Numbered from the stretch's first letter, positions 9,433 through 19,922 are shown. The stretch: 64,000 nt of DNA from Minicystis rosea (GCA_001931535.1 CP016211.1:7177703-7241702); one strand, 5' to 3'. Numbers and translations: made by a program. The notes: generated by a model not told the origin, from the sequence alone.

Positions 9433-10170
9433 TCAGGTGCCGGTGGCGGCGGTGATTTGGCCGCCCGTCTTGCCGTAGCGACGCTGGCGGCGGGCGTAGG
9501 AGGAGAGGGCCTCGTCGAGCGTGTCGATGGAGAAGTCGGGCCAGAAGGTCTCGGTGAAGAAGAGCTCCGCGTACGCCGACTCGAAGAGGAGGAAATCGCT
9601 GAGGCGACGCTCGCCGCCCGTGCGGATGATGAGGTCCGGATCGGGGAGATCGCTCGTCGTCAGGTAGCTGCGGATGGCGCCCTCGTCGATCTCCTCGGGC
9701 ATCACGATCCCGGCGCGCGCGCGGATCGCGAGCGCGCGGATGGCGTTCACCACGTCGCGACGACCACCGTAGTTGAGCGCGAGCGCCAGCGTCATCTCCG
9801 TGCCGCCTTCGGTGTCGGCCACGAGGCGCTCCATCGCGCGGCGCGTGCGCGTCGGCACGTCGTCGATCTCGCCGACGATGCGCACCCGCACGCCGCGGCG
9901 CACGAGGTCTTCACGCTCGCTCTCGGCGAACTCGGTGCAGATGCGCATGAGCGCGTCGACCTCGTCCTTGGGGCGCGACCAGTTGTTGACGCTGAAGGCG
10001 TAGAGCGTGAGGCAGCGGACGCCGCGCTCGTGGCAGCCGCGCACCGCCGTGCGAACCGCGGCCGCGCCGTGCTCGTGCCCCTTCGTGCGCGCGAGGCCAC
10101 GCTCGTGTGCCCATCGGCCATTGCCATCGAGGATGATCGCGACGTGCCCGGGGATGCTCTGGTTGCGCAT
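9433..10170 (-). CDS. uppS: Isoprenyl transferase (undecaprenyl diphosphate synthase)
   Basis: 245 residues, normal length for cis-prenyltransferases, which condense isopentenyl diphosphate onto an allylic primer to make the C55 lipid carrier for cell-wall synthesis. Visible motifs: HVAIILDGNGRWA (catalytic Asp in DGNGRW), GHEHGA, LTLYAFSVNNWSRP, ALNYGGRRDV, DPDLIIRTGGERRLSDFLL and AYAELFFTETFWPDF. Two normally conserved positions differ: the family pattern AFSSENW reads AFSVNNW, and the usual RLSNFLLWQ reads RLSDFLLFE. The enzyme is probably functional, but these changes are worth noting. It stands alone: no cdsA or dxr gene is adjacent. Confidence 0.93.
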   Translation of the reverse strand: MRNQSIPGHVAIILDGNGRWAHERGLARTKGHEHGAAAVRTAVRGCHERGVRCLTLYAFSVNNWSRPKDEVDALMRICTEFAESEREDLVRRGVRVRIVGEIDDVPTRTRRAMERLVADTEGGTEMTLALALNYGGRRDVVNAIRALAIRARAGIVMPEEIDEGAIRSYLTTSDLPDPDLIIRTGGERRLSDFLLFESAYAELFFTETFWPDFSIDTLDEALSSYARRQRRYGKTGGQITAATGT

Positions 10171-10338
10171 AAGCTGGCCCTGACTGTGCCTCGCCGATGC
10201 GGTGGCTGAAGGGCGCCGCGGTGATGCGATCGTGGAGCTTGTGTGGAGAATGCGCCGCCGGGCGCCCGAGGCTTGCGATCGCGACAGCGCTCGACTAGGC
10301 CGCGCGCCGCTCGTCGAGCAGCGCGAGATCCGTCCCTT

Positions 10339-11739
10339 TCACGCAGCGGGCAGGCTGATCCGGAACTCGACGTGCGGTGGACCGGCAGTCGCGCACACCG
10401 CCGAGCCGCTGTGCGCCTCGGCGATGGCGCGCACGATCGCGAGCCCGAGGCCCGTGCCACCGCGATCGGCGCGCGTGGTCACGAAGCGGCGAAAGAGGCG
10501 CTTCTCCACGTGCCGCCCGATCTCACCTTCGTTGCGCACGCTGAGCACGACCTGCTCGCCGCGGCGGGCGACCTCGACCTGGACCTCGCCCTCGGGCCGG
10601 CCATGAATGCGGCCGTTCTCCAGCAGATTGTCCACCGCCCGCGAGAGCCACAGCGGATCGCCGCGCACCGTCACGCCGGGCTCCGTCGCGATCTGGAAGG
10701 ACACCTCCGCGCCGCGCTCGCGCGCCCGCTCGACGGCCTGCCGCGCCAAATCACCGAGATCCAGCGGCGCCGCGCCTTCGAGCCCGCGGGCCTCGATGCG
10801 GGCCAGCGAGAGCAGATCCCCGAGCAGCGCTTCGATGCGCGTGGTCGCCTCTTGGATGCGGGCCACGAAGCGCATCGCCTCCTCGGGCTCGTCGAGCGCG
10901 CCGTCGGCGAGCACCTCGGCGCTGGCGCGGATGGCGGCGACCGGGTTCTTCAGCTCGTGCGACAGATCGGCCGCGAACGTCTCCACGAAGGGCCGGCCCT
11001 CGATCTGCCGGCGCATCGAGTCGATGGCCACCGTCAGGCTCAGCACCTCGCGCCCATGGGCCGGCGGCGGCGGCACCGCGCGGCGCTCGCCTTCGCTGAC
11101 GCGCCCCGCGAAATCGGTGAGCGCCTCGATGGGCCTCGCGATGCGCCGGCCGATGAAATCCGCGGCCAGCGCGGCCGTGACCCCGAGCACGATGCTCACC
11201 GTCAAGATGAACGGCGCCATGTCCTCGAGCGCGCGGCGGATCACGATGGTCCGCTTCACGACGCGCACGCTCCCCACGGGCGTCCCGCTCACCACGATGG
11301 GCGCGGACACGAACACCGTGCTCGGCTCCTTGGGGCCGAGGCCGCTCGCGAAGATCTCCTTCCCTGCCTGATCCAAGAGCGCGAGCCCACGCTCTGCGCC
11401 GCCCGCGCCGCTCGATCCACGCGCCTCCGCGTACTTGCGCCCGATCTCGTCGAGCGCCGCGCCGCGCGCGTCCATCTCGCTCCCCACGAGCGCGGCGATG
11501 GCCTCGGCCTCGTCGCGCGCGGCGCCCTCGGCGATGAGCGTGGTGCGCGCCTCCAGCCGATCGAGCACGAGGAGCCCGAGGCCGAGCGCGAACGCGCCCA
11601 CGATGCTGGCCAGCGCCAGGAAGAACTGCATGCGGATGCTGAACCCGCGCGAGCGCGAGCGGAGTAGCCGCGCGACGATGAAGGCGACGAAGAAGATGAG
11701 CGCGACGGCGCTCGCCGCCGTGACGATGAGCCTGCTCAC
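10339..11739 (-). CDS. Sensor histidine kinase (HisKA/HATPase)
   Basis: 466 residues from a GTG start whose codon overlaps the regulator stop (GTGA, 4-bp overlap), indicating translational coupling. Membrane segments are near residues 5-25 and 37-58, followed by an extracytoplasmic sensor region of about 110 residues, a third membrane segment near 175-195, then a HAMP-like linker. HisKA carries FAADLSHELKNPVAAI with the phospho-acceptor His261. The ATPase domain has DNLLENGRIHG (N box) and GGTGLGLAIVRAIAEAHSG (G2 box). Its partner is certainly the overlapping OmpR-type regulator. Signal is unknown. Confidence 0.92.
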   Translation of the reverse strand: MSRLIVTAASAVALIFFVAFIVARLLRSRSRGFSIRMQFFLALASIVGAFALGLGLLVLDRLEARTTLIAEGAARDEAEAIAALVGSEMDARGAALDEIGRKYAEARGSSGAGGAERGLALLDQAGKEIFASGLGPKEPSTVFVSAPIVVSGTPVGSVRVVKRTIVIRRALEDMAPFILTVSIVLGVTAALAADFIGRRIARPIEALTDFAGRVSEGERRAVPPPPAHGREVLSLTVAIDSMRRQIEGRPFVETFAADLSHELKNPVAAIRASAEVLADGALDEPEEAMRFVARIQEATTRIEALLGDLLSLARIEARGLEGAAPLDLGDLARQAVERARERGAEVSFQIATEPGVTVRGDPLWLSRAVDNLLENGRIHGRPEGEVQVEVARRGEQVVLSVRNEGEIGRHVEKRLFRRFVTTRADRGGTGLGLAIVRAIAEAHSGSAVCATAGPPHVEFRISLPAA

Positions 11740-12467
11740 GGCGCGCCTTCGCCCACCTCGCCCGGCCGATCGGTGACCCGATAACCGACGCCGCGCACCG
11801 TCTCGATGAGCCCGGCGTCGCCGCCCGCTTCGGCGACCTTGCGGCGCAAGCCCTTCACGTGGGAGTCGACCGTGCGATCGGTGATCGCGAACCCATCGCC
11901 CCACACCCGATCGATGAGCTGCGCCCGCGTGAACACGCGCCCCGGCGCGGCCAACATGCAAGCGAGCAGATCGAACTCCACCCGCGTGAGATCCATGAGC
12001 CGCCCGTGCACCGTCGCGCGCCGCGTGGCCTCGTCGATCGCGAGCGGCGAAGGCGCCGCCTGCACCGCGGCGATCGGAGGCGCAGGCGCCGCGATCCCAT
12101 TCCCCGAAGGCGCCGCGCGGCGGAGCACGGCGCGCACGCGGGCCACGATTTCCCGAGGCGAGAAGGGCTTCGTCACGTAGTCGTCGGCGCCCGTCTCCAG
12201 CGCGGCCACGCGATCGGCTTCGCCGTCGCGGCTCGAGAGCACGATGATGGCCGTGCCCTGTTTCCCGCGCCGAATCTGCCCGATCAGATCGAAGCCGCTG
12301 CCGTCGGGCAGCATCAGATCGAGGACCACCAGATCGGCGTGCGGGGCCTCGCGCTCGGCGGCGGCCAGCGTCGGCGCCACGGTGACCGTGAAGCCATCAC
12401 GCCGGAGGGAGTAGGCGATCGACTCCGCAATCGCCGGCTCGTCCTCGACGACCAGAATCTTCGGCAT
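11736..12467 (-). CDS. OmpR/PhoB-family response regulator
   Basis: 243 residues. Receiver domain at 1-120 with acidic pair VVEDE (9-10), phospho-acceptor Asp50 in LVVLDLMLPDG, and Lys in DDYVTKPFSPREI. An Ala/Pro linker leads to a C-terminal winged helix (about 145-235) with VEFDLLACMLAAPGRVFTR and VDSHVKGLRRKV ... ETVRGVGYRVT, the OmpR/PhoB DNA-binding signature. It is the first gene of a two-gene operon with the histidine kinase. Confidence 0.95.
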   Translation of the reverse strand: MPKILVVEDEPAIAESIAYSLRRDGFTVTVAPTLAAAEREAPHADLVVLDLMLPDGSGFDLIGQIRRGKQGTAIIVLSSRDGEADRVAALETGADDYVTKPFSPREIVARVRAVLRRAAPSGNGIAAPAPPIAAVQAAPSPLAIDEATRRATVHGRLMDLTRVEFDLLACMLAAPGRVFTRAQLIDRVWGDGFAITDRTVDSHVKGLRRKVAEAGGDAGLIETVRGVGYRVTDRPGEVGEGAP

Positions 12468-12628
12468 GAGGCGCAGCCTAGCGCGAACCGGGTCCGGCAG
12501 GCGATCGACGCCGGTTCGAGATCGGACCGACGGCGCTTTGGTGAGCCACGCGTCGTCGCGCGGCCTCCCGCGAAATCATCCACGGATTCCTCGGCCACGC
12601 AGCGCTCGCGACGAATGTCGATCCGTCT

Positions 12629-13228
12629 TCAGCTCCGCTCGTACGCGGCCGCCTTGCTCACGAGCTCCCGCGTGATCCGGAGCAGGCGATCGTACCCTTC
12701 CGGGATGGGCTGGAGCCCCGCGTAATAGAGCACGAGCCCGCCCGGCCGCAGCTCGAGGTGCCCCTGGAATCCCCAGCCCACGAGCAGCTTCCGGAGCCGG
12801 CGATGGAACGCGCCCGCGGCCTCTTCAGCCGAACGCGCGAACGTGATCGCGTTCGCGTCCCACACCGCATCGCCGATCTTCACCTCCGGCGGCGGCGCGC
12901 TCTCGAGGTACGCGGCGCGCGTGACGAAGTGATCTCCGACGCGGATCGACGCGCGGTAGCGCAGCGCGGGGTGCACTGCGAACGCCATCACCACCCGCTC
13001 GAGCGGATCCATCTCGTCGGACGCGTACCAAGGCTCGACCACGACGATGTGCCCGGGATCCGGGCGCGCGAACCACGTGGACGCATTGTAGAACCGCGCC
13101 GGCGCCGCGATGGCGTCGTGCGGCTCCCAGCGACGGAACCAAGTCTCGTCCGGCGCCGGCTCGTAGCCGAGACGCAGCGACGCAGCCCACTGAGCAACCT
13201 GTGTGGATCCGAGCGGAGAACCAACCAC
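12629..13228 (-). CDS. Protein of unknown function
   Basis: About 199 residues from a GTG at 13228 (VGSPLGSTQVAQWAA). The frame is open much further upstream, but that part overlaps the divergent Gly/Pro-rich gene and reads as its antisense. Composition and codon bias are those of a real cytoplasmic protein: alternating charged and hydrophobic stretches such as HIVVVEPWYASDEMDPLERVV and GHLELRPGGLVLYYAGLQPI. No signal peptide, membrane segment or known motif. Family not recognised. It shares a 138-bp divergent promoter region with the gene at 13367. Confidence 0.65.
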   Translation of the reverse strand: MVGSPLGSTQVAQWAASLRLGYEPAPDETWFRRWEPHDAIAAPARFYNASTWFARPDPGHIVVVEPWYASDEMDPLERVVMAFAVHPALRYRASIRVGDHFVTRAAYLESAPPPEVKIGDAVWDANAITFARSAEEAAGAFHRRLRKLLVGWGFQGHLELRPGGLVLYYAGLQPIPEGYDRLLRITRELVSKAAAYERS

Positions 13229-13366
13229 AGGCCCGAGGGTAGCGACGCTCCTCGCTCCGGCCAAAGGCTCTCTCCATGGTCCCCCGTCGGTCGCGACCCG
13301 ATTTTGCCCCGGCGCGGGCCTGAACCTCCTTGCCGTGCCGGGGCGGATTCTGTTCCCCTTGGCCCC

Positions 13367-14203
13367 ATGCAACAGCCGCCCGGAATGCCGCCTGGAGGAG
13401 GTTACCCCCCGCCTGGAGGTGGCTATGGTCCGCCGCCCGGCGGAGGCGGTCCGCCGCCCGGCGGAGGTGGCTACGGTCCGCCGCCCGGTGGCGGTTATGG
13501 TCCGCCGCCCGGCGGAGGTGGCTACGGCCCGCCGCCCGGTGGTGGTTATGGCCCTCCCCCGGGCGGATTCGGCGCCATGCCCCCGCCCCCCGGCCCGCCC
13601 GGGAAAGACGGCATCAGCGGCGCCATCATCGCGCTCATCGCCGTCATCGGCGTCGTGGTGCTGGGCGGCGCCTGCGTCACTTGCGCCGTCATCGGCAACC
13701 GCTCGAAGAAGCAGACGACGACCACGTCGAAGCCCGAGCCGCCGCGCAAAACCCCCGCCCCTCCGCCGGCCAACGATGATTGGATCACCGCGCAGAAACC
13801 TTATGTGAAGTTCCACCCGCCCGTCGGTTGGAGCACCGAGATCACCAAAGACAAAGAGTGGGGCATCTTCAAATCACCGGCACGAGATGCGGTGTTCGCC
13901 TTCACCACCTTCAACCAACCTGGTGAGTCGACCGTGCGCCTCGGCAAAGCGGCCGGCGTGCTCGGCGTGACCGACGTCGACTGGCGCACGCCGCGCCACG
14001 GCACCGTCGGCCGCGATCGCTTCAGTGCCCGCGTCGCCGACGGCACGTGCAACTTCAAAGGTCCGAACGGCTACATCTGGTATGCCACCGTCGACTCGGG
14101 CACGAGCGATCAAATGCTCCTCATCTTCACCGTCTCCGCCTCCGCCCCCGCCGCCCGCCGCGCCGAAGCCCAAGCCGCCATCGACTCGCTCCAGCGCCGT
14201 TGA
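13367..14203 (+). CDS. Gly/Pro/Tyr-rich single-pass membrane protein
   Basis: 278 residues. N-terminal about 75 residues are repeats of GGGYGPPP/GGGGPPP, encoded by a matching DNA repeat (13390-13570). One membrane segment follows (IIALIAVIGVVVLGGACVTCAVI, about 85-107), then Lys/Pro linker TTTTSKPEPPRKTP and a C-terminal domain of about 130 residues (KFHPPVGWSTEITKDKEWG ... WYATVDSGTSDQMLLIFTV) that would be outside the cytoplasm, with the low-complexity tail inside. Architecture resembles myxobacterial proteins with disordered cytoplasmic tails; no function is assigned. Confidence 0.75.
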   Translation: MQQPPGMPPGGGYPPPGGGYGPPPGGGGPPPGGGGYGPPPGGGYGPPPGGGGYGPPPGGGYGPPPGGFGAMPPPPGPPGKDGISGAIIALIAVIGVVVLGGACVTCAVIGNRSKKQTTTTSKPEPPRKTPAPPPANDDWITAQKPYVKFHPPVGWSTEITKDKEWGIFKSPARDAVFAFTTFNQPGESTVRLGKAAGVLGVTDVDWRTPRHGTVGRDRFSARVADGTCNFKGPNGYIWYATVDSGTSDQMLLIFTVSASAPAARRAEAQAAIDSLQRR

Positions 14204-14290
14204 ATCGGTCTCGTCTCGAGACATCGATTCGAATCCAGCGCCCCAATTCTCAATCAACGCTCGAGAATACGCATCCTCGAAAGGCATGAG

Positions 14291-14380
14291 CCTCTCACGC
14301 CTTTTGCGCCTTCGCCAAAGACGCATCCCCTCACGCCTTTTGCGTCTTTGCTTCTTCGCGCCTTCGCGTCGAATCTCTTC
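14291..14380. repeat. Copy of dispersed GCGTCTTTGCGCCTT repeat
   Basis: Downstream of the Gly/Pro-rich gene, two diverged half-copies of the element also found at 20866-20925 and 37426-37744. Shared words are CTCACGCCTTTTGCG, GCGTCTTTG and CGCGTCGAATCTCTTC. The element lies entirely between genes. A 6-bp stem (GTCTCG/CGAGAC, 14208-14222) precedes it directly after the stop codon. Confidence 0.6.
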
Positions 14381-14448
14381 GACGCTCGGCGACGGCCTCG
14401 AAGATGCAGCCCGAAGAGCGGCGCCCCCCATCGCCGCTTCCCCTCGTC

Positions 14449-15072
14449 TCACGCCGCCTGCGCGAGCCCGATCTTCTCCGCCTGCCCCGCGCCGTAGAAG
14501 CGCCTGAGCCACGCGCGCATCTCTCCGAAGTGACCGTGCCTCGCGAAGCGCAGCTCCAGCCGGCCGGCGAAGCGGGCCGCGAGATCGTTCGCCATGCGAT
14601 AGCGCGCGCCCGTCTCGGTGTGCGGCGGATGCAAGTAAGCCACGCGCTCGAAGAGCCGGGCCCGCATGCGCGCGGCGCGGGCCGGATGGAACGGACGCGG
14701 AGCGTTGGCGCCGTGCGCGAAGAGCACGTACTTGTCGACCTCGGCTTGCAGCTCCAACTCGAGGTGCGTCGCCGGCAGCTCGCGGCGCGCGCGCTCGGCC
14801 AGGTAGAGGAAGTGGCTCACGCCCTCCACCACCTGACAGACCTCGTCGAAGCTCGGCGCCCTCGCGCCCTCGATCGCCGCGCGCGGCAACCGCAGCGAGA
14901 GCTCGAGCGCGCCGTCCTGCTCGCGCACCAAGAGGCTCTCGCGATCGCCGTCCGCGGGCTCGACGAAGTCATCGACGGCAGGCGCGTCCTCGATCCCGTA
15001 GTACCCGGCGAGCCGCGCCTGGATGCGCGCCGGCAACGTCTTCGCGCTTCGTCTCGGAGCGTCGTCGGGCAT
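14449..15072 (-). CDS. Conserved protein of unknown function, second gene of a pair
   Basis: 207 residues, no signal peptide or membrane segment. Composed of amphipathic helices and beta stretches (SFDEVCQVVEGVSHFLYLAER, ELPATHLELELQAEVDKYV). The His/Arg-rich segment FHPARAARMRARLFERVAYLHPP is notable. It starts one base inside the stop codon of the upstream gene (TGATG), so the two are almost certainly co-translated. Family not recognised. Confidence 0.75.
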   Translation of the reverse strand: MPDDAPRRSAKTLPARIQARLAGYYGIEDAPAVDDFVEPADGDRESLLVREQDGALELSLRLPRAAIEGARAPSFDEVCQVVEGVSHFLYLAERARRELPATHLELELQAEVDKYVLFAHGANAPRPFHPARAARMRARLFERVAYLHPPHTETGARYRMANDLAARFAGRLELRFARHGHFGEMRAWLRRFYGAGQAEKIGLAQAA

Positions 15073-15689
15073 CAGTTGCTTCCTCCCGCGCCGCGCGTGG
15101 GGACGATGCCGCGCGCCCCGAGCTCCTCCGCGAGCCGCGACGATCCTGTCTTCAACCAGCGCTCGTAGAGCTTCACGATCGATCGCTCGTCACGCGCCCC
15201 GCACGCCAGCGTGCCTTCGGCCACGTCGCCGAGCACCGCGGCGAACCGCTCGAACTTGGCGGCCATCTCGGAGAGCACGTCGGGCACCGAGCGCGGCTCG
15301 GGCTGCGATCGCCGCCGCATCATCGACGCCGCGTGCGTGTACGCCGTCGAGCCCACCGTCACCACGTAGCCTTTGTCCACGCCGCGTTGCTCGATGTGCC
15401 CGCCGAAGAAGCCCAGCGCATAGAGCGCGTGATCCCCGAGCGCGCGCAGCCTCCGGAAGCGATCGGCGCCCGTGGCCTCGAGCGCGTCGTGGAGCTGAAA
15501 TGTGAGCGGTTTGTTGAAGGTGCTGCCCGCCTCTTCGTCGGGGTGGGCGTAATCGCAGAGCACGCCGACGAGGTACGTGGCGGCCGCGTTGGTGGCGTCG
15601 ATCTTCCGGACGCGGATCGCGTCGGAGATCACCTCGTGAAAGTACTCGGTGATGTTCGGGGCGATGGCGATGGTCGAAACGTCGGACAC
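15072..15689 (-). CDS. Conserved protein of unknown function, first gene of a pair
   Basis: 205 residues, starting MSDVSTIAIAPNITEYFHEVI. All-helical appearance with EYFHEVISDAIRVRKIDA, YLVGVLCDYAH and SMMRRRSQPEP; no export signal. Its stop overlaps the start of the next gene by one base (TGATG), indicating a two-gene operon. No known motif; the pair might form a complex, which is inference from coupling only. Confidence 0.75.
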   Translation of the reverse strand: MSDVSTIAIAPNITEYFHEVISDAIRVRKIDATNAAATYLVGVLCDYAHPDEEAGSTFNKPLTFQLHDALEATGADRFRRLRALGDHALYALGFFGGHIEQRGVDKGYVVTVGSTAYTHAASMMRRRSQPEPRSVPDVLSEMAAKFERFAAVLGDVAEGTLACGARDERSIVKLYERWLKTGSSRLAEELGARGIVPTRGAGGSN

Positions 15690-16034
15690 GGGGCACCTCG
15701 TCGCGCGAGGCGTCCGGGACGATGATGGGCTCCTCGCGGATCAAAGGACGGCAGCGCGGGGGCGCGGCGCGTCGGTGTCGTTGCCAGGGAGCGGCGGCCG
15801 TCGAGGATCGAAAGAGGGGGCAGCGCGGGGGTCCGAGCAGCGCCCCCCAACGGTCCAGGAGGCCGGCGGCGGCGCCCGGCTTTCAGGCCGAGCTCCTCCG
15901 TCATGATCGACATGTAGCGCCGAACCCCGGGTCACACCAAGTCGATGGGTCCCAACTTTTTGAAGGATATCGGGGAGTTGTAGCCACCTCATCCGATGGC
16001 TGCCAGCGCGGGAAATGGCGTGCGATCCCGACGC
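15690..16034. other. Intergenic stretch upstream of the groESL promoter
   Basis: No gene recognised. Short reading frames here are Arg/Pro-rich and lack coding character. The groESL control region begins immediately downstream. Confidence 0.4.
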
Positions 16035-16062
16035 TTGACTCCTGGGAGTCGGTGACTATCTT
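16035..16062 (+). promoter_or_regulatory. Sigma-70-like promoter of groESL
   Basis: TTGACT (16035-16040) and TATCTT (16057-16062) separated by 16 bases match housekeeping -35/-10 boxes. The predicted transcript start falls a few bases before the CIRCE operator, the usual arrangement for HrcA repression. Confidence 0.6.
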
Positions 16063-16072
16063 CCGGCCGCCC

Positions 16073-16101
16073 GCTAGCACTCGCCCAAGGTGAGTGCTAG
16101 C
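16073..16101. promoter_or_regulatory. CIRCE operator (HrcA binding site)
   Basis: Perfect inverted repeat GCTAGCACTC-N9-GAGTGCTAGC. The core matches the CIRCE consensus TTAGCACTC-N9-GAGTGCTAA. It lies about 200 bases upstream of groES and just after the promoter, so heat-shock control by HrcA is expected. The hrcA gene is not in the window. Confidence 0.93.
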
Positions 16102-16304
16102 AAAGTGCCCGTTCAGCCTCGGATGACCTCGGTATCACGGGGTCCGTCCGCCCTTTCGGAGCCCGAGAAGGCTTCGACCTCGGCGCTCGATCACGCGATT
16201 CGGCGTGCTCGGGACGCGACGGACGGCTCTGTCCGGAGGCCGGCAGGGACACATCGCAAACGACGTTGGGCGTCTGTCGAACGAACGCCCGGAGGGAGTC
16301 CACG

Positions 16305-16595
16305 ATGAAGATTCGGCCGCTGCAGGACCGCGTGATCGTCAAGCGCGTGAAGGAAGAAGAGAAGACCAAGGGCGGGCTCTACATCCCCGACACCGCGAAG
16401 GAGAAGCCGATCGAGGCGACCGTGGTCGCCGTGGGCAACGGCAAGGTCCTCGAGGACGGCTCGGTCCGCAAGCTCGACATCAAGGCGGGCGACCGGGTGC
16501 TCTTCGGCAAGTACTCGGGCACCGAGGTGAAGATCGACGGCGAGGAGCACCTCATCCTCCGCGAGGACGACATCCTCGGCGTGCTCGAAGGCTGA
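16305..16595 (+). CDS. groES: Co-chaperonin GroES
   Basis: 96 residues, the usual length: caps the GroEL ring during ATP-driven protein folding in the cytoplasm. MKIRPLQDRVIVKRV at the N-terminus, the mobile loop KTKGGLYIPDTAKEKP (about 20-35) that contacts GroEL, and GDRVLFGKYSGTEV are canonical. The start is set by GGAGGGAG at 16291-16298, 6 bases upstream. First gene of the groES-groL operon under CIRCE control; 34 bases separate it from groL. Confidence 0.97.
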   Translation: MKIRPLQDRVIVKRVKEEEKTKGGLYIPDTAKEKPIEATVVAVGNGKVLEDGSVRKLDIKAGDRVLFGKYSGTEVKIDGEEHLILREDDILGVLEG

Positions 16596-16629
16596 TCGGG
16601 AACTGACTGCGAAGTAGGAGAGACGAACG

Positions 16630-18261
<1,632 letters not shown>

Positions 18262-18266
18262 GTCCC

Positions 18267-18311
18267 GGGAGAGGGCTCGCGCCCTCTCCCCCGCTGAGCA
18301 AAGCTCAGCGG
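18267..18311 (+). terminator. Tandem hairpins directly after groL
   Basis: Two abutting perfect hairpins start 5 bases after the stop: GGGAGAGGGC-TCGC-GCCCTCTCCC (18267-18290) and CCGCTGAGC-AAA-GCTCAGCGG (18291-18311), followed by GGCCCCCAC. No T tract. A closely similar pair lies after the gene at 39360 (see findings). Confidence 0.55.
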
Positions 18312-18388
18312 GGCCCCCACACTCCGCACCACCCGCGCAAAGCATCGGCCTTTAGCTGATTCGGCTCGAAGGTTCGATGAGCGGTGAA

Positions 18389-18425
18389 CGAAGGCCGGCT
18401 CCTCTGGGGCCGGCCTTCGGCCTTT
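18389..18425 (+). terminator. Strong hairpin with short T run
   Basis: An 11-bp perfect stem (CGAAGGCCGGC / GCCGGCCTTCG, 9-base loop) followed by GCCTTT. Better placed as an intrinsic terminator than the tandem hairpins just upstream; both could act in sequence. Confidence 0.5.
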
Positions 18426-18440
18426 AACGCACCCCCAAAG

Positions 18441-18516
18441 CAACGACGGCATCCGCAAGCAACGACGGCATCCGCAAGCAACGACGGCATCCGCAAGCAA
18501 CGACGGCATCCGCAAG
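18441..18516. repeat. Four perfect 19-bp tandem repeats
   Basis: Unit CAACGACGGCATCCGCAAG occurs four times without spacers (starts 18441, 18460, 18479, 18498). It is between groL and the next gene and outside any convincing reading frame. The absence of spacers excludes a CRISPR array. Confidence 0.9.
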
Positions 18517-18755
18517 CAAAGGCAGCCGCGAGCGCCAGCGAGCGGACCCAGCAAGCGCCCCGGGCCTACGCCCACGCGCTGCAGGCCACCGACGACGCCA
18601 CATCGGGAACCGTGAACGCAGCGAACGCCCTGCTCGCTCCTTCCGGTCACTGCTGCTGCCCCAGCCAAGCTTGCGCCCACATTGACGGCCATCGACGCGC
18701 CGGGGACGATGCCCCTCTCATGAAGCTCCTCGAGCCTTCCGGCTGATCGACCCGC

Positions 18756-19922
18756 ATGTCCCCTCCCCGACCTCGCCCTCGCCTCCTCGCGCTCGCCGCG
18801 CTCGTGATGGCGACCGCCCTCTGGCTCCCGAGCCTGCACCTCTTCTATCGCCCCGCGCCCGCAGCGAAGCAGGCCGATGGCCTCCTCGCGCGGCAGCTCG
18901 ATCTCTTCCGCGAGAAGGAGCGCCATGCGCGCGAGGCGGGGCGCATGCGGCGCACCAATGCCGAATGGGATTTCATGGGGCGCACGTACCTCGCGTGGTC
19001 GCTCGCCGAGTTGGCGCTGCGCGATCCGGCGCGGCGGGAGGAGCGGCTCGCGGCGCTCGACAGCATCATCGACGATACGCTGCGCCTCGAGCGGCAAGAG
19101 GGCCTCTATTACTTCCTGATGCCTTATGCGCAGCGGAGCGCGTGGGTGATGGATCCGCCGCGCAGCCAGTTCACCGACGGCGAGATCGCGCTCATGCTCG
19201 CGCTGCGCCGCATGGTGGCCGAGAAGGAGGCTTACAAGGCGCCGCTCGCCGAGCGGGTGCAGGCCATGGTCGATCGCATGCAGAAGAGCCCGACCCTCTC
19301 GGCCGAGAGCTATCCGGACGAGTGTTGGTCTTTCTGCAATGCCGTGGCGCTCGCGGCCATCAAGGCCGGTGACATCCTCGATGGCACCGATCACCGGGCC
19401 TTCCTGAAATCGTGGATCGAGACCGCGAAAGCGAAGCTCGTCGATCCGGCGACGGGCCTTTTGGTGTCGAGCTACACGCTCGCCGGGAAAACCAAGGATG
19501 GACCGGAGGGATCGAGCATCTGGATGGTGGCGCACGCGCTCCGCGCGGTGGATCCGGTGTTTGCCGAGGATCAGTATACGCGGGCGAAAAAGACGCTCGC
19601 GCAAACCATTCTGGGCTTCGGGTATGCACGGGAATGGCCGGCGGGGCGGCGCGGGCCGGTGGACGTGGACTCGGGTCCCATCGTACCGCTCCTCGACGTC
19701 AGCGCCGGATCGAGCGGGCTCGCCTTCGTGGCGGCGGCCTCCTTCGGGGATTCGCAGTATCTCGGCGCGCTGCGCACGACCCTGGATTTCGCGGCCTTCC
19801 CCACCGAGCATGGGGGGAAGATCGGGTATGCCGCCAGCAATCAAGTCGGCGACGCCGTGGTGCTCTATGCGCTCTCCCTCGGCCCTTTGTGGGACGCGCT
19901 CCGCGACGGGAGGCGGCCATGA
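18756..19922 (+). CDS. Membrane-anchored alpha/alpha-toroid protein, linalool dehydratase-isomerase-like
   Basis: 388 residues. N-terminal membrane anchor or uncleaved signal (LLALAALVMATALWLPSLHLFY). The remainder is helical with pairs such as NAEWDFMGRTYLAWSLAELAL, YPDECWSFCNAVALAAIKAGD and SSIWMVAHALRAVDPVFAEDQY, resembling the (alpha/alpha) barrel seen in linalool dehydratase/isomerase-type proteins. The fold call is tentative and the substrate unknown. Its stop overlaps the ATG of the next small membrane protein (ATGA), so they form a coupled pair. Confidence 0.7.
   Translation: MSPPRPRPRLLALAALVMATALWLPSLHLFYRPAPAAKQADGLLARQLDLFREKERHAREAGRMRRTNAEWDFMGRTYLAWSLAELALRDPARREERLAALDSIIDDTLRLERQEGLYYFLMPYAQRSAWVMDPPRSQFTDGEIALMLALRRMVAEKEAYKAPLAERVQAMVDRMQKSPTLSAESYPDECWSFCNAVALAAIKAGDILDGTDHRAFLKSWIETAKAKLVDPATGLLVSSYTLAGKTKDGPEGSSIWMVAHALRAVDPVFAEDQYTRAKKTLAQTILGFGYAREWPAGRRGPVDVDSGPIVPLLDVSAGSSGLAFVAAASFGDSQYLGALRTTLDFAAFPTEHGGKIGYAASNQVGDAVVLYALSLGPLWDALRDGRRP

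Noticed and set aside
14221..14260. GATTCGAATCC word considered as a tRNA T-arm
   Set aside because: No acceptor, D or anticodon stems can be folded around it.
15629..15913. Minus-strand 94-codon frame upstream of the operon at 15072-15689
   Set aside because: Arg/Pro-rich, overlaps the start of a better gene in another frame, no ribosome-binding site.
18441..18516. Tandem repeat considered as a CRISPR array
   Set aside because: Units abut with no spacers and no cas genes are present.
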